Shown: positions 13,967 through 21,714, counted from the first letter of the stretch. The stretch is DNA of 25,072 nucleotides from a virus (IMGVR_UViG_3300030389_000640:1-25072); one strand, 5' to 3'. The notes: generated by a model not told the origin, from the sequence alone. Program-made: numbers and translations.

Positions 13967-14368
13967 ATGAGTATAATAGGACAATTAATAGGACCAGTAA
14001 CTGGTATTCTTGATAAGGTAATTGAGGATAAAGATCAAAAAGCAAAACTTGCACACGAAATAGCAACTATGTCTGATAATCACGCTCAAGAGGCGTTATT
14101 AGCACAATTAGAAATTAATAAAGCTGAAGCACAATCAGGTAGTTTATTTAAGGGAGGTTGGCGGCCAGCAGTTGGTTGGATTTCAGCGTTGGCATTCCTA
14201 TACCATTTTATACTTCAACCTTGTATTATTTTTTTAGCTACTTTATTTGGTGCAGACATACCTGAACTTCCAGAATTTGAAATGGGAACTCTTTTAACTG
14301 TGTTGGGAGGGATGCTAGGTATCGGTGGTTTGAGGACTTATGAAAAACAAAAAAAACTTACAAAGTAA
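13967..14368 (+). CDS. Holin, 3TM gene-transfer-agent type
   Basis: A 133-residue protein. The motif FKGGWRPAVGWISALAFLYHF (split here at about 61-81) and the C-terminal hydrophobic MGTLLTVLGGMLGIGGLRTYEK (about 106-127) are characteristic of the GTA_holin_3TM family (PF11351) of Alphaproteobacteria and their phages. It should form pores in the inner membrane that release the endolysin. Membrane regions are about 67-95 and 106-122; the N-terminal 60 residues are a soluble helix. GAGG precedes the ATG. The endolysin follows 119 bases later, with a tiny CxxC/CxxC gene between them. Confidence 0.88.
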   Translation: MSIIGQLIGPVTGILDKVIEDKDQKAKLAHEIATMSDNHAQEALLAQLEINKAEAQSGSLFKGGWRPAVGWISALAFLYHFILQPCIIFLATLFGADIPELPEFEMGTLLTVLGGMLGIGGLRTYEKQKKLTK

Positions 14369-14504
14369 GAGTGTTTGCGAAGTATGTAAAACAAAAAAAA
14401 ATAAATATTGGGTTTATAAAATAAATAAAACTTGGGTGGAAATGGATGAAGTTTGTTTAAAATGTTTACAAAAAGAGAGAAAAAAAAATGAAGAAAAATT
14501 TTGA
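14340..14504 (+). CDS. 54-residue CxxC...CxxC zinc-ribbon-like protein
   Basis: An ORF with GAGG five bases before its ATG bridges holin and endolysin, overlapping the holin end by 29 bases and the endolysin start by 17. The product is highly basic with two CxxC pairs (Cys13/16 in VCEVCK, Cys39/42 in VCLKCL) about 22 residues apart, flanking an aromatic strand region (KYWVYKINKTWVEM). This is the layout of a small zinc ribbon. It was easily missed because of its size. A role in regulating lysis timing or translation is possible; nothing proves it. Confidence 0.62.
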   Translation: MKNKKNLQSKSVCEVCKTKKNKYWVYKINKTWVEMDEVCLKCLQKERKKNEEKF

Positions 14505-15000
14505 AAAATCTTTAGAATTAGTACTTCACCATGAAGGTGGATACGTAAATCATCCCAAAGACCCTGGTGGTGAAACTAATTTAGGTGTTACTAAAAGAGT
14601 TTGGGAAAAATGGATAGGGAGAAAAGTCCAAGAAGGAGAGATGAAAAATCTAACGCCAGAGGATGTTAAAGATTTATATAAAAAAAGATATTGGGATCGA
14701 GCTAAATGTGATGATCTACCAAGTGGAATTGATTTTTTTACTTTTACTTTTGCCGTTAACTCTGGTCCATCACGTTCTGCAAAAACTTTACAATCTGTTA
14801 TTGGTGCAACAGTAGATGGAGGAATAGGACCTAAAACTTTAGCACAGTTAGCTGAACACAATACAGAAACTGTGTTAAAAAACTTTCATGCTAAACGACA
14901 ATCTTTTTATGAGGGTTTAAGAACTTTTCAAACTTTTGGTAAAGGTTGGACAAGAAGAAACAATGAAGAACTTGACTCTGCAAGAGATTTGTTAGCATAG
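14488..15000 (+). CDS. Endolysin, glycosyl hydrolase family 108 muramidase
   Basis: A 170-residue N-acetylmuramidase that cuts peptidoglycan. The catalytic Glu lies in the N-terminal HHEGGY (Glu16), followed by the family signature DPGGETNLGVT (25-35) and a KRYWDRAKCDDLP segment. The C-terminal half (NSGPSRSAKTLQ through VDGGIGPKTL, about 92-120) matches the PG_binding_3 domain that usually follows in this family. No signal peptide is present, so export depends on the holin. AGAGAG precedes the ATG. The length is normal for family 108 endolysins. Confidence 0.95.
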   Translation: MKKNFEKSLELVLHHEGGYVNHPKDPGGETNLGVTKRVWEKWIGRKVQEGEMKNLTPEDVKDLYKKRYWDRAKCDDLPSGIDFFTFTFAVNSGPSRSAKTLQSVIGATVDGGIGPKTLAQLAEHNTETVLKNFHAKRQSFYEGLRTFQTFGKGWTRRNNEELDSARDLLA

Positions 15001-15069
15001 TAAAATTTTATGGCAATATTTAGTTTGTTATGCTAAATCTTGATATCATGTGGTACTAGGAGTATATAT

Positions 15070-15264
15070 ATGGACGCTATATCACTAGCAGAATATTTAT
15101 TAAAAGACATTAGGCAAAGAAAACAAGATTTTGCAGATTCTTTGGTTAGTGGATCATGCGATACGATTGAAACGTATCGGTTTACAGTAGGTCAAATACG
15201 AGGAATGACTTATGTAGAAGATTTAATTGTTTCCTCGATGAAAGGTATAGAGTTAGATGAATAA
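15070..15264 (+). CDS. Small helical protein preceding the co-chaperonin gene
   Basis: A 64-residue protein. ATG 15070 is preferred over 15040 because AGGAG (15058-15062) lies 7 bases before it. It is acidic and predicted helical (MDAISLAEYLLKDIRQRKQD...), with a central GSCDTIETY element, a layout I recall from small phage proteins encoded near portal or head genes. Function unknown. Its end overlaps the GroES-like gene by 8 bases. Confidence 0.68.
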   Translation: MDAISLAEYLLKDIRQRKQDFADSLVSGSCDTIETYRFTVGQIRGMTYVEDLIVSSMKGIELDE

Positions 15265-15727
15265 AAAAATATTTGTTCCTCAAAAGAAAATTATAGGTGC
15301 AACAAGCCGTATTCCAAAAGCAGTTGAAAAAGCATTTCCAAAAGTAGAAGAGTCTAAAAATTCAGAAGACCCTTCAAAATTTAAACCATCCGTTTTGGAG
15401 AGATTGCCTCAGCCAGTTGGATATAGATTGTTAGTAATTCCTTATTACATGAAACAAACGACAAAAGGTGGAGTGTTTATTCCAGACGCTACAAGAGATA
15501 AAGAGAGCTTTGCTACAGTTGCAGCCTATGTTGTTAAACTAGGACCTGATGCTTATAAAGATTCGGAAAAGTTTCCAAGTGGACCTTGGTGTGTTGAGAA
15601 AAATTGGGTTCTTATGGGAAGATATGCTGGAAATCGTTTTAAAGTGGACGGATTAGAAGTTAGGCTAATAAATGATGATAATATTATAGCAACTATACTT
15701 GACCCATCAGATATTTCGTATGTATAA
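15257..15727 (+). CDS. GroES-like co-chaperonin
   Basis: A 156-residue protein with an extra N-terminal arm of about 48 residues and then a Cpn10-like domain (about 49-150): LPQPVGYRLLVIP, a mobile-loop-like KQTTKGGVFIPDATRDKES (66-84), VVKLGPDAY, and the C-terminal VRLINDDNIIATILDP. In GroES the mobile loop holds a hydrophobic tripeptide that docks on GroEL; VFIP takes that place here. The insert FPSGPWCVEKNWVLMGRYAG is the usual phage version. Like T4 gp31, it probably joins host GroEL to fold the capsid protein, which is encoded four genes downstream after the scaffold. Confidence 0.88.
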   Translation: MNKKIFVPQKKIIGATSRIPKAVEKAFPKVEESKNSEDPSKFKPSVLERLPQPVGYRLLVIPYYMKQTTKGGVFIPDATRDKESFATVAAYVVKLGPDAYKDSEKFPSGPWCVEKNWVLMGRYAGNRFKVDGLEVRLINDDNIIATILDPSDISYV

Positions 15728-15748
15728 GATAAGAGAGGAAAATTAATA

Positions 15749-16675
15749 ATGTCAGTAGAACCACAAAAAGTAGAAGAAGTAACATCTGTTGAAATTGAAC
15801 AGGAAGAAGATAAAACAAATGCAAGTGCAGTTGTTGATATTGATTCTGATGGTCAAACTAAAACACAAATAGTGACTGATGATAATTCAGATGAATTAGA
15901 AAATTATAGCGACAATGTTAAAAAACGTATTAATCAACTTACTGCTAAAAGAAAACAAGCTATTGAAGAAGCTGATGCAGCTTATCAATATGCACAACAA
16001 AAAGAACAAGAAAATACTCAATTAAAAGAGAGATTAAATCAGCTTAATCAAGGTTACAATAATGAGTATGAAAACAGAGTTAAAAGTCAAACAGCACAAG
16101 TAAAAGAAATCTATAAAAAAGCTTATGACGCTGGTGACTCTGAAAAAATGGCTGAAGCACAAAACCTCATGTCTAGATTAGCCGTTGAGGAGGAAAGACT
16201 TCGAGTTCAAAAAGCTCAAGTAGAGCAACAAAAAGCACAACAACAACCACAAGCTCAACAAATACAACAACCACAAGCTCAACAAGTTCAACAGCCTATT
16301 CAACAACAGAGGCGTGATCCTAAATTAGAAAGTTGGCTTGAAAAAAATAATTGGTTTGGTTCAGATCAAATAATGACAAATGTTGCTAAAACAATACATG
16401 AGCAAATAGTTAGAGATGAAGGTTTTGATCCTCTTACAGATGAATATTATCAAGAGATAGATAAGAGAATGAGAGCAGAACTACCTCACAAGTTTCAGGA
16501 TAAACGTGCAAACGTCCAAGCCGTTACTCCTGCGTCTAACGGACGGAATGTTAAATCTGGACGGAAAAAATCTGTGCAACTAACGCCTGGTCAAGTGGCA
16601 TTTGCAAATAAAATGCGAATACCTTTGGAAAGATACGCTAAAGAAGTAGCGAAATTAGAAAATAAAAGGAGCTAA
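15749..16675 (+). CDS. Capsid scaffolding protein
   Basis: A 308-residue, strongly charged protein. The N-terminus is acidic, residues about 55-175 form a long coiled coil (RINQLTAKRKQAIEEADAA and onward), residues about 176-200 are Gln/Pro-rich, and the C-terminus (QLTPGQVAFANKMRIPLERY) is a compact helix. This acidic start, coiled coil and helix-rich end is typical of podovirus scaffolds, which guide prohead assembly and then leave. Its place directly before the head genes and after the co-chaperonin supports this. AGAGAGGA lies upstream of the ATG. Confidence 0.82.
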   Translation: MSVEPQKVEEVTSVEIEQEEDKTNASAVVDIDSDGQTKTQIVTDDNSDELENYSDNVKKRINQLTAKRKQAIEEADAAYQYAQQKEQENTQLKERLNQLNQGYNNEYENRVKSQTAQVKEIYKKAYDAGDSEKMAEAQNLMSRLAVEEERLRVQKAQVEQQKAQQQPQAQQIQQPQAQQVQQPIQQQRRDPKLESWLEKNNWFGSDQIMTNVAKTIHEQIVRDEGFDPLTDEYYQEIDKRMRAELPHKFQDKRANVQAVTPASNGRNVKSGRKKSVQLTPGQVAFANKMRIPLERYAKEVAKLENKRS

Positions 16676-16677
16676 TT

Positions 16678-17139
16678 ATGGCTGATAGAATAAATCGAGA
16701 AACAGTGACTCGTGAAAAAACTGAAAGAGTAGCCGAATGGAAAGCTCCAACTACATTAGAAGCTCCTGAAGCTCCTATTGGTTATAAACATCGTTGGATT
16801 CGTGAAAGTGTTATGGACTTTGATGATCGTAATAATATTCACAAAAAACGGAGAGAAGGATATGAATTGGTTCGTGCCGAAGAATATCCAGACTTTGATG
16901 CACCTGTTATAGATGAAGGTAAAAACGCTGGTTGTATTGGCGTTGGTGGCTTAATATTAGCTAGAATACCAGAGGAAATAGCAGATCAAAGGAATACTTA
17001 TTATAGCCGTAAGGCACAAAATCAAATGGATGCAGTTGATAATGATTGGATGAAAGATAATAATCCAGCTATGCCTAAACTGAATCCACAACGTAAATCC
17101 TCTGTGAGTTTTGGCTCACGGAAAATTAAACAGGAGTAA
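16678..17139 (+). CDS. Conserved-type head-region protein
   Basis: A 153-residue protein between scaffold and head proteins. It is hydrophilic, with a WIRESVMDFDDRNN stretch (about 41-54), a Gly-rich hydrophobic core (CIGVGGLILARIPEEIAD, about 82-99) and a basic tail. No membrane span is convincing. It is probably a head-assembly or minor head protein; the function is unknown. It starts 2 bases after the scaffold stop and has AAAGGAG upstream. Confidence 0.7.
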   Translation: MADRINRETVTREKTERVAEWKAPTTLEAPEAPIGYKHRWIRESVMDFDDRNNIHKKRREGYELVRAEEYPDFDAPVIDEGKNAGCIGVGGLILARIPEEIADQRNTYYSRKAQNQMDAVDNDWMKDNNPAMPKLNPQRKSSVSFGSRKIKQE

Positions 17140-17145
17140 TTTAAA

Positions 17146-17730
17146 ATGGCAAATAAAGATGCAGCCTTTGGTATGCGTCCTATTGGAAGAATCGGTGGTA
17201 CACCTTATACTGGTGGACAAAGCCGATATAGAATAGCAGCCAATTATGGAACTTCTATCTTTCAAGGTGATATGGTAGCACAAGTAACAGGTGGTGGTAT
17301 CGAAGTTCACGCAGATGGAGGAACTGTTCCAATCGTTGGTGTTTTCAATGGATGTCAATTTACCGATCCAACAACTGGAGAACAAAAGTTTCAAAACTTT
17401 TATCCAGCAAGCACAAACGCCTCAGACATTATTGCTTTTATAATTGATGACCCCATGGTTATTTTTGAAATACAAGCAGATGACACTTTTCCAGTTGCTG
17501 ATTTATTTGGTAACTTTGATATTGTGTATACGTCATCTGGAAGCACAGTAACTGGTATTTCTGGTGCTGAGCTAAACGTAACCGATGGTGGTACTGGTAC
17601 AACTTTACCATTAAAAGCAATAGACATATCCGAAGACCCAGAAAATTCTGATGTAGCTTCTGCAAATACAAATGTAAAAGTTGTTATTCAGAATCACATT
17701 TTTGGTGTCAAGGGTGCTGGATTAGCATAA
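17146..17730 (+). CDS. Head structural protein, decoration-like
   Basis: A 194-residue protein, rich in Gly, Thr, Asp and Phe, with beta-strand-like segments (YRIAANYGTSIFQGDMVAQV) and a C-terminus VVIQNHIFGVKGAGLA. It lies directly before the major capsid gene. This size, composition and position fit a head decoration or minor capsid protein of marine podoviruses. No catalytic motif is seen. AGGAG precedes the ATG at suitable distance. Confidence 0.72.
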   Translation: MANKDAAFGMRPIGRIGGTPYTGGQSRYRIAANYGTSIFQGDMVAQVTGGGIEVHADGGTVPIVGVFNGCQFTDPTTGEQKFQNFYPASTNASDIIAFIIDDPMVIFEIQADDTFPVADLFGNFDIVYTSSGSTVTGISGAELNVTDGGTGTTLPLKAIDISEDPENSDVASANTNVKVVIQNHIFGVKGAGLA

Positions 17731-17742
17731 GGAGAATTAGAC

Positions 17743-18651
17743 ATGGCAATATCTAGAGCACAGCTCGCTAAAGAACTAGAACCAGGTCTAAACGCCTTGT
17801 TCGGTATGGAGTATGATCGTTACGAAAACGAACACTCTGAAATATTTGATGCAGAAACTTCTGATCGTGCATTTGAAGAAGAAGTAATGTTATCAGGTTT
17901 TGGAAACGCACCGACTAAATCAGAAGGTGCTGGAGTATCATTTGATGTAGCAAACGAAGCGTTTACTGCAAGATATACTCACGAAACTGTTGCACTTGCT
18001 TTCGCTCTTACAGAGGAAGCAATAGAAGACAATCTTTATGATCGTCTTGGAGCAAGATACACGAAAGCTCTTGCTCGTTCTATGGCACACACTAAGCAGA
18101 TTAAGGCTGCAGCTGTTCTAAACAATGCGTTTAGTTCAAGCTTTACTGGTGGTGATGGTGTAGAGCTATGTGCAACAAATCATCCATTATCTGGTGGTGG
18201 TACTTTTGCAAATGAACCATCAACAGCTGCTGATTTAAACGAAACATCTTTAGAAGATGCTTTAATTAGTATCTCTACATTTGTTGATGAACGTAACATG
18301 ATTGTAGCGATGAGAGGTATGAAACTGATTGTACCACCTCAACTTCAGTTTATTGCTGATAGATTGTTAGAATCAACATTACGTCCAGGAACAGCAGACA
18401 ATGATGTAAATGCTCATCAAAACATGGGAATGTTACCACAAGGGTATACCATCAATCACTTTTTAACAGATACGGATGCGTTTTTTATTAAAACAGACGC
18501 ACCTAATGGTTTTAAAATGTTTGAGCGTTCACCACTTTCAACTTCAATGGAAGCTGATTTTGATACTGGTAATATGAGATTTAAAGCCAGAGAAAGATAT
18601 TCTTTTGGTTTCTCAGACCCAAGATGTGTATTTGGTTCTCCTGGAGCTTAA
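17743..18651 (+). CDS. Major capsid protein
   Basis: A 302-residue protein with features I associate with HK97-fold major capsids of marine podoviruses and Mu-like gpT relatives: a helical N-terminus (LAKELEPGLNALFGMEYDRY), the signature ELCATNHPLSGGGTFANEP (about 143-161), a MRGMKLIVPPQLQFIADRLL spine-helix region and the C-terminal RFKARERYSFGFSDPR. AAGGAG lies at a good distance before the ATG. It follows scaffold and head genes and is immediately followed by a strong terminator, as expected for a very highly expressed gene. Confidence 0.9.
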   Translation: MAISRAQLAKELEPGLNALFGMEYDRYENEHSEIFDAETSDRAFEEEVMLSGFGNAPTKSEGAGVSFDVANEAFTARYTHETVALAFALTEEAIEDNLYDRLGARYTKALARSMAHTKQIKAAAVLNNAFSSSFTGGDGVELCATNHPLSGGGTFANEPSTAADLNETSLEDALISISTFVDERNMIVAMRGMKLIVPPQLQFIADRLLESTLRPGTADNDVNAHQNMGMLPQGYTINHFLTDTDAFFIKTDAPNGFKMFERSPLSTSMEADFDTGNMRFKARERYSFGFSDPRCVFGSPGA

Positions 18652-18677
18652 ATACAAACATTTTTACAATATTATAG

Positions 18678-18710
18678 AGAGGCAATTTATTTGCCTCTTT
18701 ATTTTTTTTT
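18678..18710 (+). terminator. Rho-independent terminator after the capsid gene
   Basis: AGAGGCAA (18678-18685) pairs with TTGCCTCT (18691-18698) over a 5-base loop, followed by TTA and nine T. Confidence 0.93.
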
Positions 18711-18733
18711 AAAACTATATTAGAGTGTAATCG

Positions 18734-18771
18734 TGGACATGATAAACCTTGACAGTTATACAATATAACTG
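18734..18771 (+). promoter_or_regulatory. Promoter with palindrome over the -10 region
   Basis: TGGACA (18734-18739), a 17-base spacer and TATACA (18757-18762) form a plausible promoter for the surface-protein genes. A hyphenated palindrome CAGTTATA-CAA-TATAACTG (18753-18771, 8-bp arms) covers the -10 box. A repressor or activator site is likely; alternatively it is a short hairpin at the start of the leader. Confidence 0.5.
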
Positions 18772-18796
18772 ACGCAGCCAAGACAAGGAGATTAAC

Positions 18797-19435
18797 ATGG
18801 CTAATACAACATTTAGAGGAACAGTAAGATCAGCAGAGGGATTAAAAGTTATATCTATTAATTCAACTACTGGTGCAGAAACAGAAAATCTTGCTATTGA
18901 TTCAAGTTCAAATATACAATCAAAGGGTACATTAATATCTGCTGGTACAAGAAAAATACAAACATTTGTGGGAACTCTTGCTGAAACTAACGCAGCTTCA
19001 ACTGCTTATGCAGATGGTGATGTTCTTGTAGAGCTTGGTGCGTTAGATACCACAGCACCTGCAAGTATTGTAACACCAACAAAATTCTTTATACACAGAG
19101 CTTTAGTAGGTATCACTACGGCAGCTGGTGAAACTTTAGTTGGTAGTCTGCAATTAAGTGCAACTTCTGGTACAGCGACTAATGCAGCCGTATCTTCAGG
19201 AACAGAAATTGTTGGTGCTGGTGTAACTTCATTTAACGAACAATTAAGTGCCACACAATCTATTACTGAAATAGATATTAATTTTAACGATAGTGCTGGA
19301 AATTATCATATATTTGTTCCTAATATTACTGCTGCCATAGCAAGTAAAAACTTGTATGCAGCTGCCACAACCACTGTAAATGCTGATATAACGGCTGGTC
19401 GATTTACTGTCGAACTAGAATATTCAGTATTTTAA
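18797..19435 (+). CDS. Virion surface protein
   Basis: A 212-residue Thr/Ala/Ser-rich protein with an all-beta pattern (SLQLSATSGTATNAAVSSGT), no membrane span and few charged residues. This composition is typical of exposed phage decoration or tail surface proteins. AAGGAG lies just upstream of the ATG. It is the first gene after the capsid terminator and is followed by a terminator-like hairpin, so it may be expressed at higher level than the genes beyond. Confidence 0.72.
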   Translation: MANTTFRGTVRSAEGLKVISINSTTGAETENLAIDSSSNIQSKGTLISAGTRKIQTFVGTLAETNAASTAYADGDVLVELGALDTTAPASIVTPTKFFIHRALVGITTAAGETLVGSLQLSATSGTATNAAVSSGTEIVGAGVTSFNEQLSATQSITEIDINFNDSAGNYHIFVPNITAAIASKNLYAAATTTVNADITAGRFTVELEYSVF

Positions 19436-19440
19436 TGATT

Positions 19441-19461
19441 GGGGGTTTTAAACCCCCTTTT
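19441..19461 (+). terminator. Attenuator-type hairpin
   Basis: GGGGGTT (19441-19447) pairs with AACCCCC (19451-19457) over a TTA loop, followed by only four T. It likely gives partial termination between two surface-protein genes. Confidence 0.7.
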
Positions 19462-19478
19462 AAATAGAGGAGAGAAAG

Positions 19479-20081
19479 ATGGCAGCATCAGACGTAAAAG
19501 CTTTAACAATAGCAGATACAAACGCATCTGACGATGATCGAATTGTTACGGCAGCAAGACCAAATACAACAGCTACATTAGCTAATACAACATTTGCAGG
19601 TGGTGGAGCTAGAAACATAATAGTAACTACAACAGGAACTGGTGATAATGGAAAAACTACCACAATCACTGGTACGGATGTTTTTGGTAATACTTTAAGT
19701 GAAACTATTACATCAACAGGATCAGCAGAGGCAGTTGCAGGAACAAAGTTATTTCTTACTGTTTCAGCAGTGGAGTGTTCAGCACAATATGCAGCAAATA
19801 TTAAAGTTGGTTCTGGAACATCATGTGCTCAAGCAGTTTTAGGTGGAGAAAGAGTAAGAATTAAAGGATTATCTATTGTTTCAGGTGGAACAGCAGGTTC
19901 TGTTTCTTTTATTAATGGAACACCAGAAACTGGTACAACATTATTTTCATCAAGAACTATTGGAACTGCAAATGCTACAGTAGATAGAACTATACCACAA
20001 AATGGTGTTTTGTTTGAAAATGGTGCAACTGTAAGTTACACATTAGATGTTACTGACAATACCACAGTATTTTTTGGATAG
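19479..20081 (+). CDS. Virion surface protein, Thr/Gly-rich
   Basis: A 200-residue, Thr/Gly/Ala-rich beta protein (TTTGTGDNGKTTTITGTDVFGNTL is split here as about 50-73) with no membrane span. It looks like the preceding gene product in style without clear sequence identity, and probably decorates head or tail. A GAGGAGAGA ribosome binding site precedes the ATG. Function beyond a structural role cannot be seen. Confidence 0.72.
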   Translation: MAASDVKALTIADTNASDDDRIVTAARPNTTATLANTTFAGGGARNIIVTTTGTGDNGKTTTITGTDVFGNTLSETITSTGSAEAVAGTKLFLTVSAVECSAQYAANIKVGSGTSCAQAVLGGERVRIKGLSIVSGGTAGSVSFINGTPETGTTLFSSRTIGTANATVDRTIPQNGVLFENGATVSYTLDVTDNTTVFFG

Positions 20082-20089
20082 GATATAAC

Positions 20090-20371
20090 ATGGCTTCTAA
20101 AGGTAAGATGCCAAAAAGAAACAAAAAAAATTTCAGACCTACGAAAAAAGGTGCTGGAATGACAGCAGCTGGTGTTAAAGCTTATCGTAAGCTTAATCCA
20201 GGTTCTAAATTAAAAACTGCTGTAACTAAGAAAAAAAACCTAACTGAGAAAGAAAAAGCGAGAAGAAAATCTTTTTGTGCAAGGTCTGCTGGTCAAATGA
20301 AAAAATTTCCAAAAGCAGCCAAAGATCCAAATAGTCGTTTACGTCAAGCTAGAAAAAGATGGAGATGTTAA
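20090..20371 (+). CDS. Small basic protein with SFCARSAGQMKKFPKA motif
   Basis: A 93-residue, very basic protein. The GAGMTAAGVKAYRKLNPGSKL segment (21-41) and ARRKSFCARSAGQM...SRLRQARKRWRC (57-93) resemble a family I recall from phages and large eukaryotic viruses (possibly DUF6321; the identifier is uncertain). Cys63 and the terminal Cys93 are the two cysteines. A nucleic-acid-associated virion protein is plausible. It is the first of three consecutive basic Cys-containing genes. Confidence 0.72.
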   Translation: MASKGKMPKRNKKNFRPTKKGAGMTAAGVKAYRKLNPGSKLKTAVTKKKNLTEKEKARRKSFCARSAGQMKKFPKAAKDPNSRLRQARKRWRC

Positions 20372-20649
20372 TGGTTATATCACGATCACAAATGTCTGAG
20401 CAAATAGATAAGTCACCAAGTAAGAGGAAAACAAAAATGGATATGCCTAAAGGATTAACATATTATAGAAAAGGTGGTAAAGCTTCTAAAAAAAGTAAAG
20501 GAAGTAAAATTTGTCCAGAAGGCAAAGCATGGGCGAAAAGAACTTTTGATACATACCCATCAGCTTACGCTAATTTAGCTGCTTCAAAATATTGTAAAGA
20601 TCCGAACTATGCTAAAAAAGCAAAAGGTGGTAAAAGAAAAGGTAGATAA
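20371..20649 (+). CDS. Small basic protein with ICPEGKAWAKRTF motif
   Basis: A 92-residue protein. ATG 20371, in a TAATG overlap with the upstream stop, is preferred over the in-frame ATG at 20359 inside the previous gene. Residues 32-47 are Lys/Gly-rich and contain RKGGKA; then ICPEGKAWAKRTFDTYPSAY (47-66) and ASKYCKDP give two Cys at 48 and 75. I recall similar modules in phage and large-virus basic proteins. Probably a packaged or assembly protein. Confidence 0.68.
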   Translation: MVISRSQMSEQIDKSPSKRKTKMDMPKGLTYYRKGGKASKKSKGSKICPEGKAWAKRTFDTYPSAYANLAASKYCKDPNYAKKAKGGKRKGR

Positions 20650-21036
20650 ATGGGTGAATTAAAAAATTGGTTGAAACAAAACTGGGTAAGGATAGGTACA
20701 GATGGTGAAATTAAAGGTCCTTGTGGCACTTCAAAAGATAAGAAAAATCCTGATAGATGTTTACCTAAAGCTAAAGCTCAAAGTCTTAGCAAGTCTGAAC
20801 GTGCCAAAACAGCCAGAAAGAAAAAAAGAGAAGGTGCAAAAGGCAAAACAGTCGTCCAAAACACGAAAAAAGCGAAAGTAAGAAATTTAGAAAATGGTGG
20901 TGAAGTTAAAGCTATGAATAAGCCAAAAAGAAAATTTAATGGAAAAACTAAGCCAAATCAAGCTGTTGCTAGAGGTTGTGGTGCAATCTTAGCAAATAAA
21001 AGAAAAGTAACAAAAGGTGCTGTAACGCAATCATAA
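20650..21036 (+). CDS. Basic Cys-containing protein with NGGEV and GCG motifs
   Basis: A 128-residue protein directly adjoining the upstream stop. The N-terminus (LKNWLKQNWVRIGTDGEIKG, 4-23) is followed by PCGTSKDKKNPDRCLP with Cys25 and Cys37, a Lys/Arg linker, an ENGGEV motif (81-86) and a C-terminal VARGCGAILANKRKVTKG (107-124). The C-terminal GCG...RKVTK pattern is one I recall at the end of many small marine phage proteins. Likely a virion or assembly protein. Confidence 0.7.
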   Translation: MGELKNWLKQNWVRIGTDGEIKGPCGTSKDKKNPDRCLPKAKAQSLSKSERAKTARKKKREGAKGKTVVQNTKKAKVRNLENGGEVKAMNKPKRKFNGKTKPNQAVARGCGAILANKRKVTKGAVTQS

Positions 21037-21045
21037 GGAAAAAAA

Positions 21046-21714
21046 ATGGCAGTTTCTGGATCTACAAATTTTGAATTAGATGTTGTTGAGTATATAGAAG
21101 AGGCTTTTGAACGATGTGGTTTAGAGGTTAAAACTGGTTATGATTTAAAAACTGCTAAAAGGTCATTAAATCTTATGTTAGCTGAGTGGGCGAACAGAGG
21201 TTTAAATCAATGGACAATAGTTCAAAGAACTCAAGCACTAACAAAATCTGATGGAGAGTATAGTTTAGGAGCTGATGTTATTGATGTCTTATCTGTTTCT
21301 ATTTTAAGAAGTGATATATATTATTCATTAGAAAGAATAAGTAGAGATACTTATCTTGCGATACCAAATAAAGCAACAACTGGAAGACCCACACAGTTTT
21401 TTTTAGATAGACAGATTACACCTAATTTAAAGATTTGGCCGCTACCAGAAAATAGTACAGATGTAATATATTATGATGCACTCACTCGAATAGATGATGC
21501 AGATGATTATACTAATACGCTAGATTTACCTTTTAGGTTTTACCCTTGTTTAGCTGCTGGTTTGGCTTATTATATAGCAATTAAAAGAGCACCAGATCGA
21601 ATACAATTATTAAAGTCTGTATATGAAGAGGAGTTTCAAAGAGCAATAGCAGAGGATCGAGATAGAGCCTCAATTAATATTACACCAGAACTAAGGGATT
21701 ATAGAATTGTCTAA
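21046..21714 (+). CDS. Neck/adaptor protein, P22 gp4-like
   Basis: A 222-residue protein. The helical N-terminus with LKTAKRSLNLMLAEWANRGL (about 34-53), a central beta part (IDVLSVSILRSDIYYSLERI) and the C-terminal helix LLKSVYEEEFQRAIAEDR resemble the P22 gp4-type head-completion proteins that bind under the portal in podoviruses. Its order, before another adaptor and the fibres, supports this. AAGGAAAA is the ribosome binding site. A different neck protein cannot be excluded. Confidence 0.7.
   Translation: MAVSGSTNFELDVVEYIEEAFERCGLEVKTGYDLKTAKRSLNLMLAEWANRGLNQWTIVQRTQALTKSDGEYSLGADVIDVLSVSILRSDIYYSLERISRDTYLAIPNKATTGRPTQFFLDRQITPNLKIWPLPENSTDVIYYDALTRIDDADDYTNTLDLPFRFYPCLAAGLAYYIAIKRAPDRIQLLKSVYEEEFQRAIAEDRDRASINITPELRDYRIV

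Noticed and set aside
18749-18769. TTGACA (18749) with TATAAC (18764) as a promoter
   Set aside because: The spacer is only 9 bases. TGGACA (18734) with TATACA (18757) at 17 bases is better.
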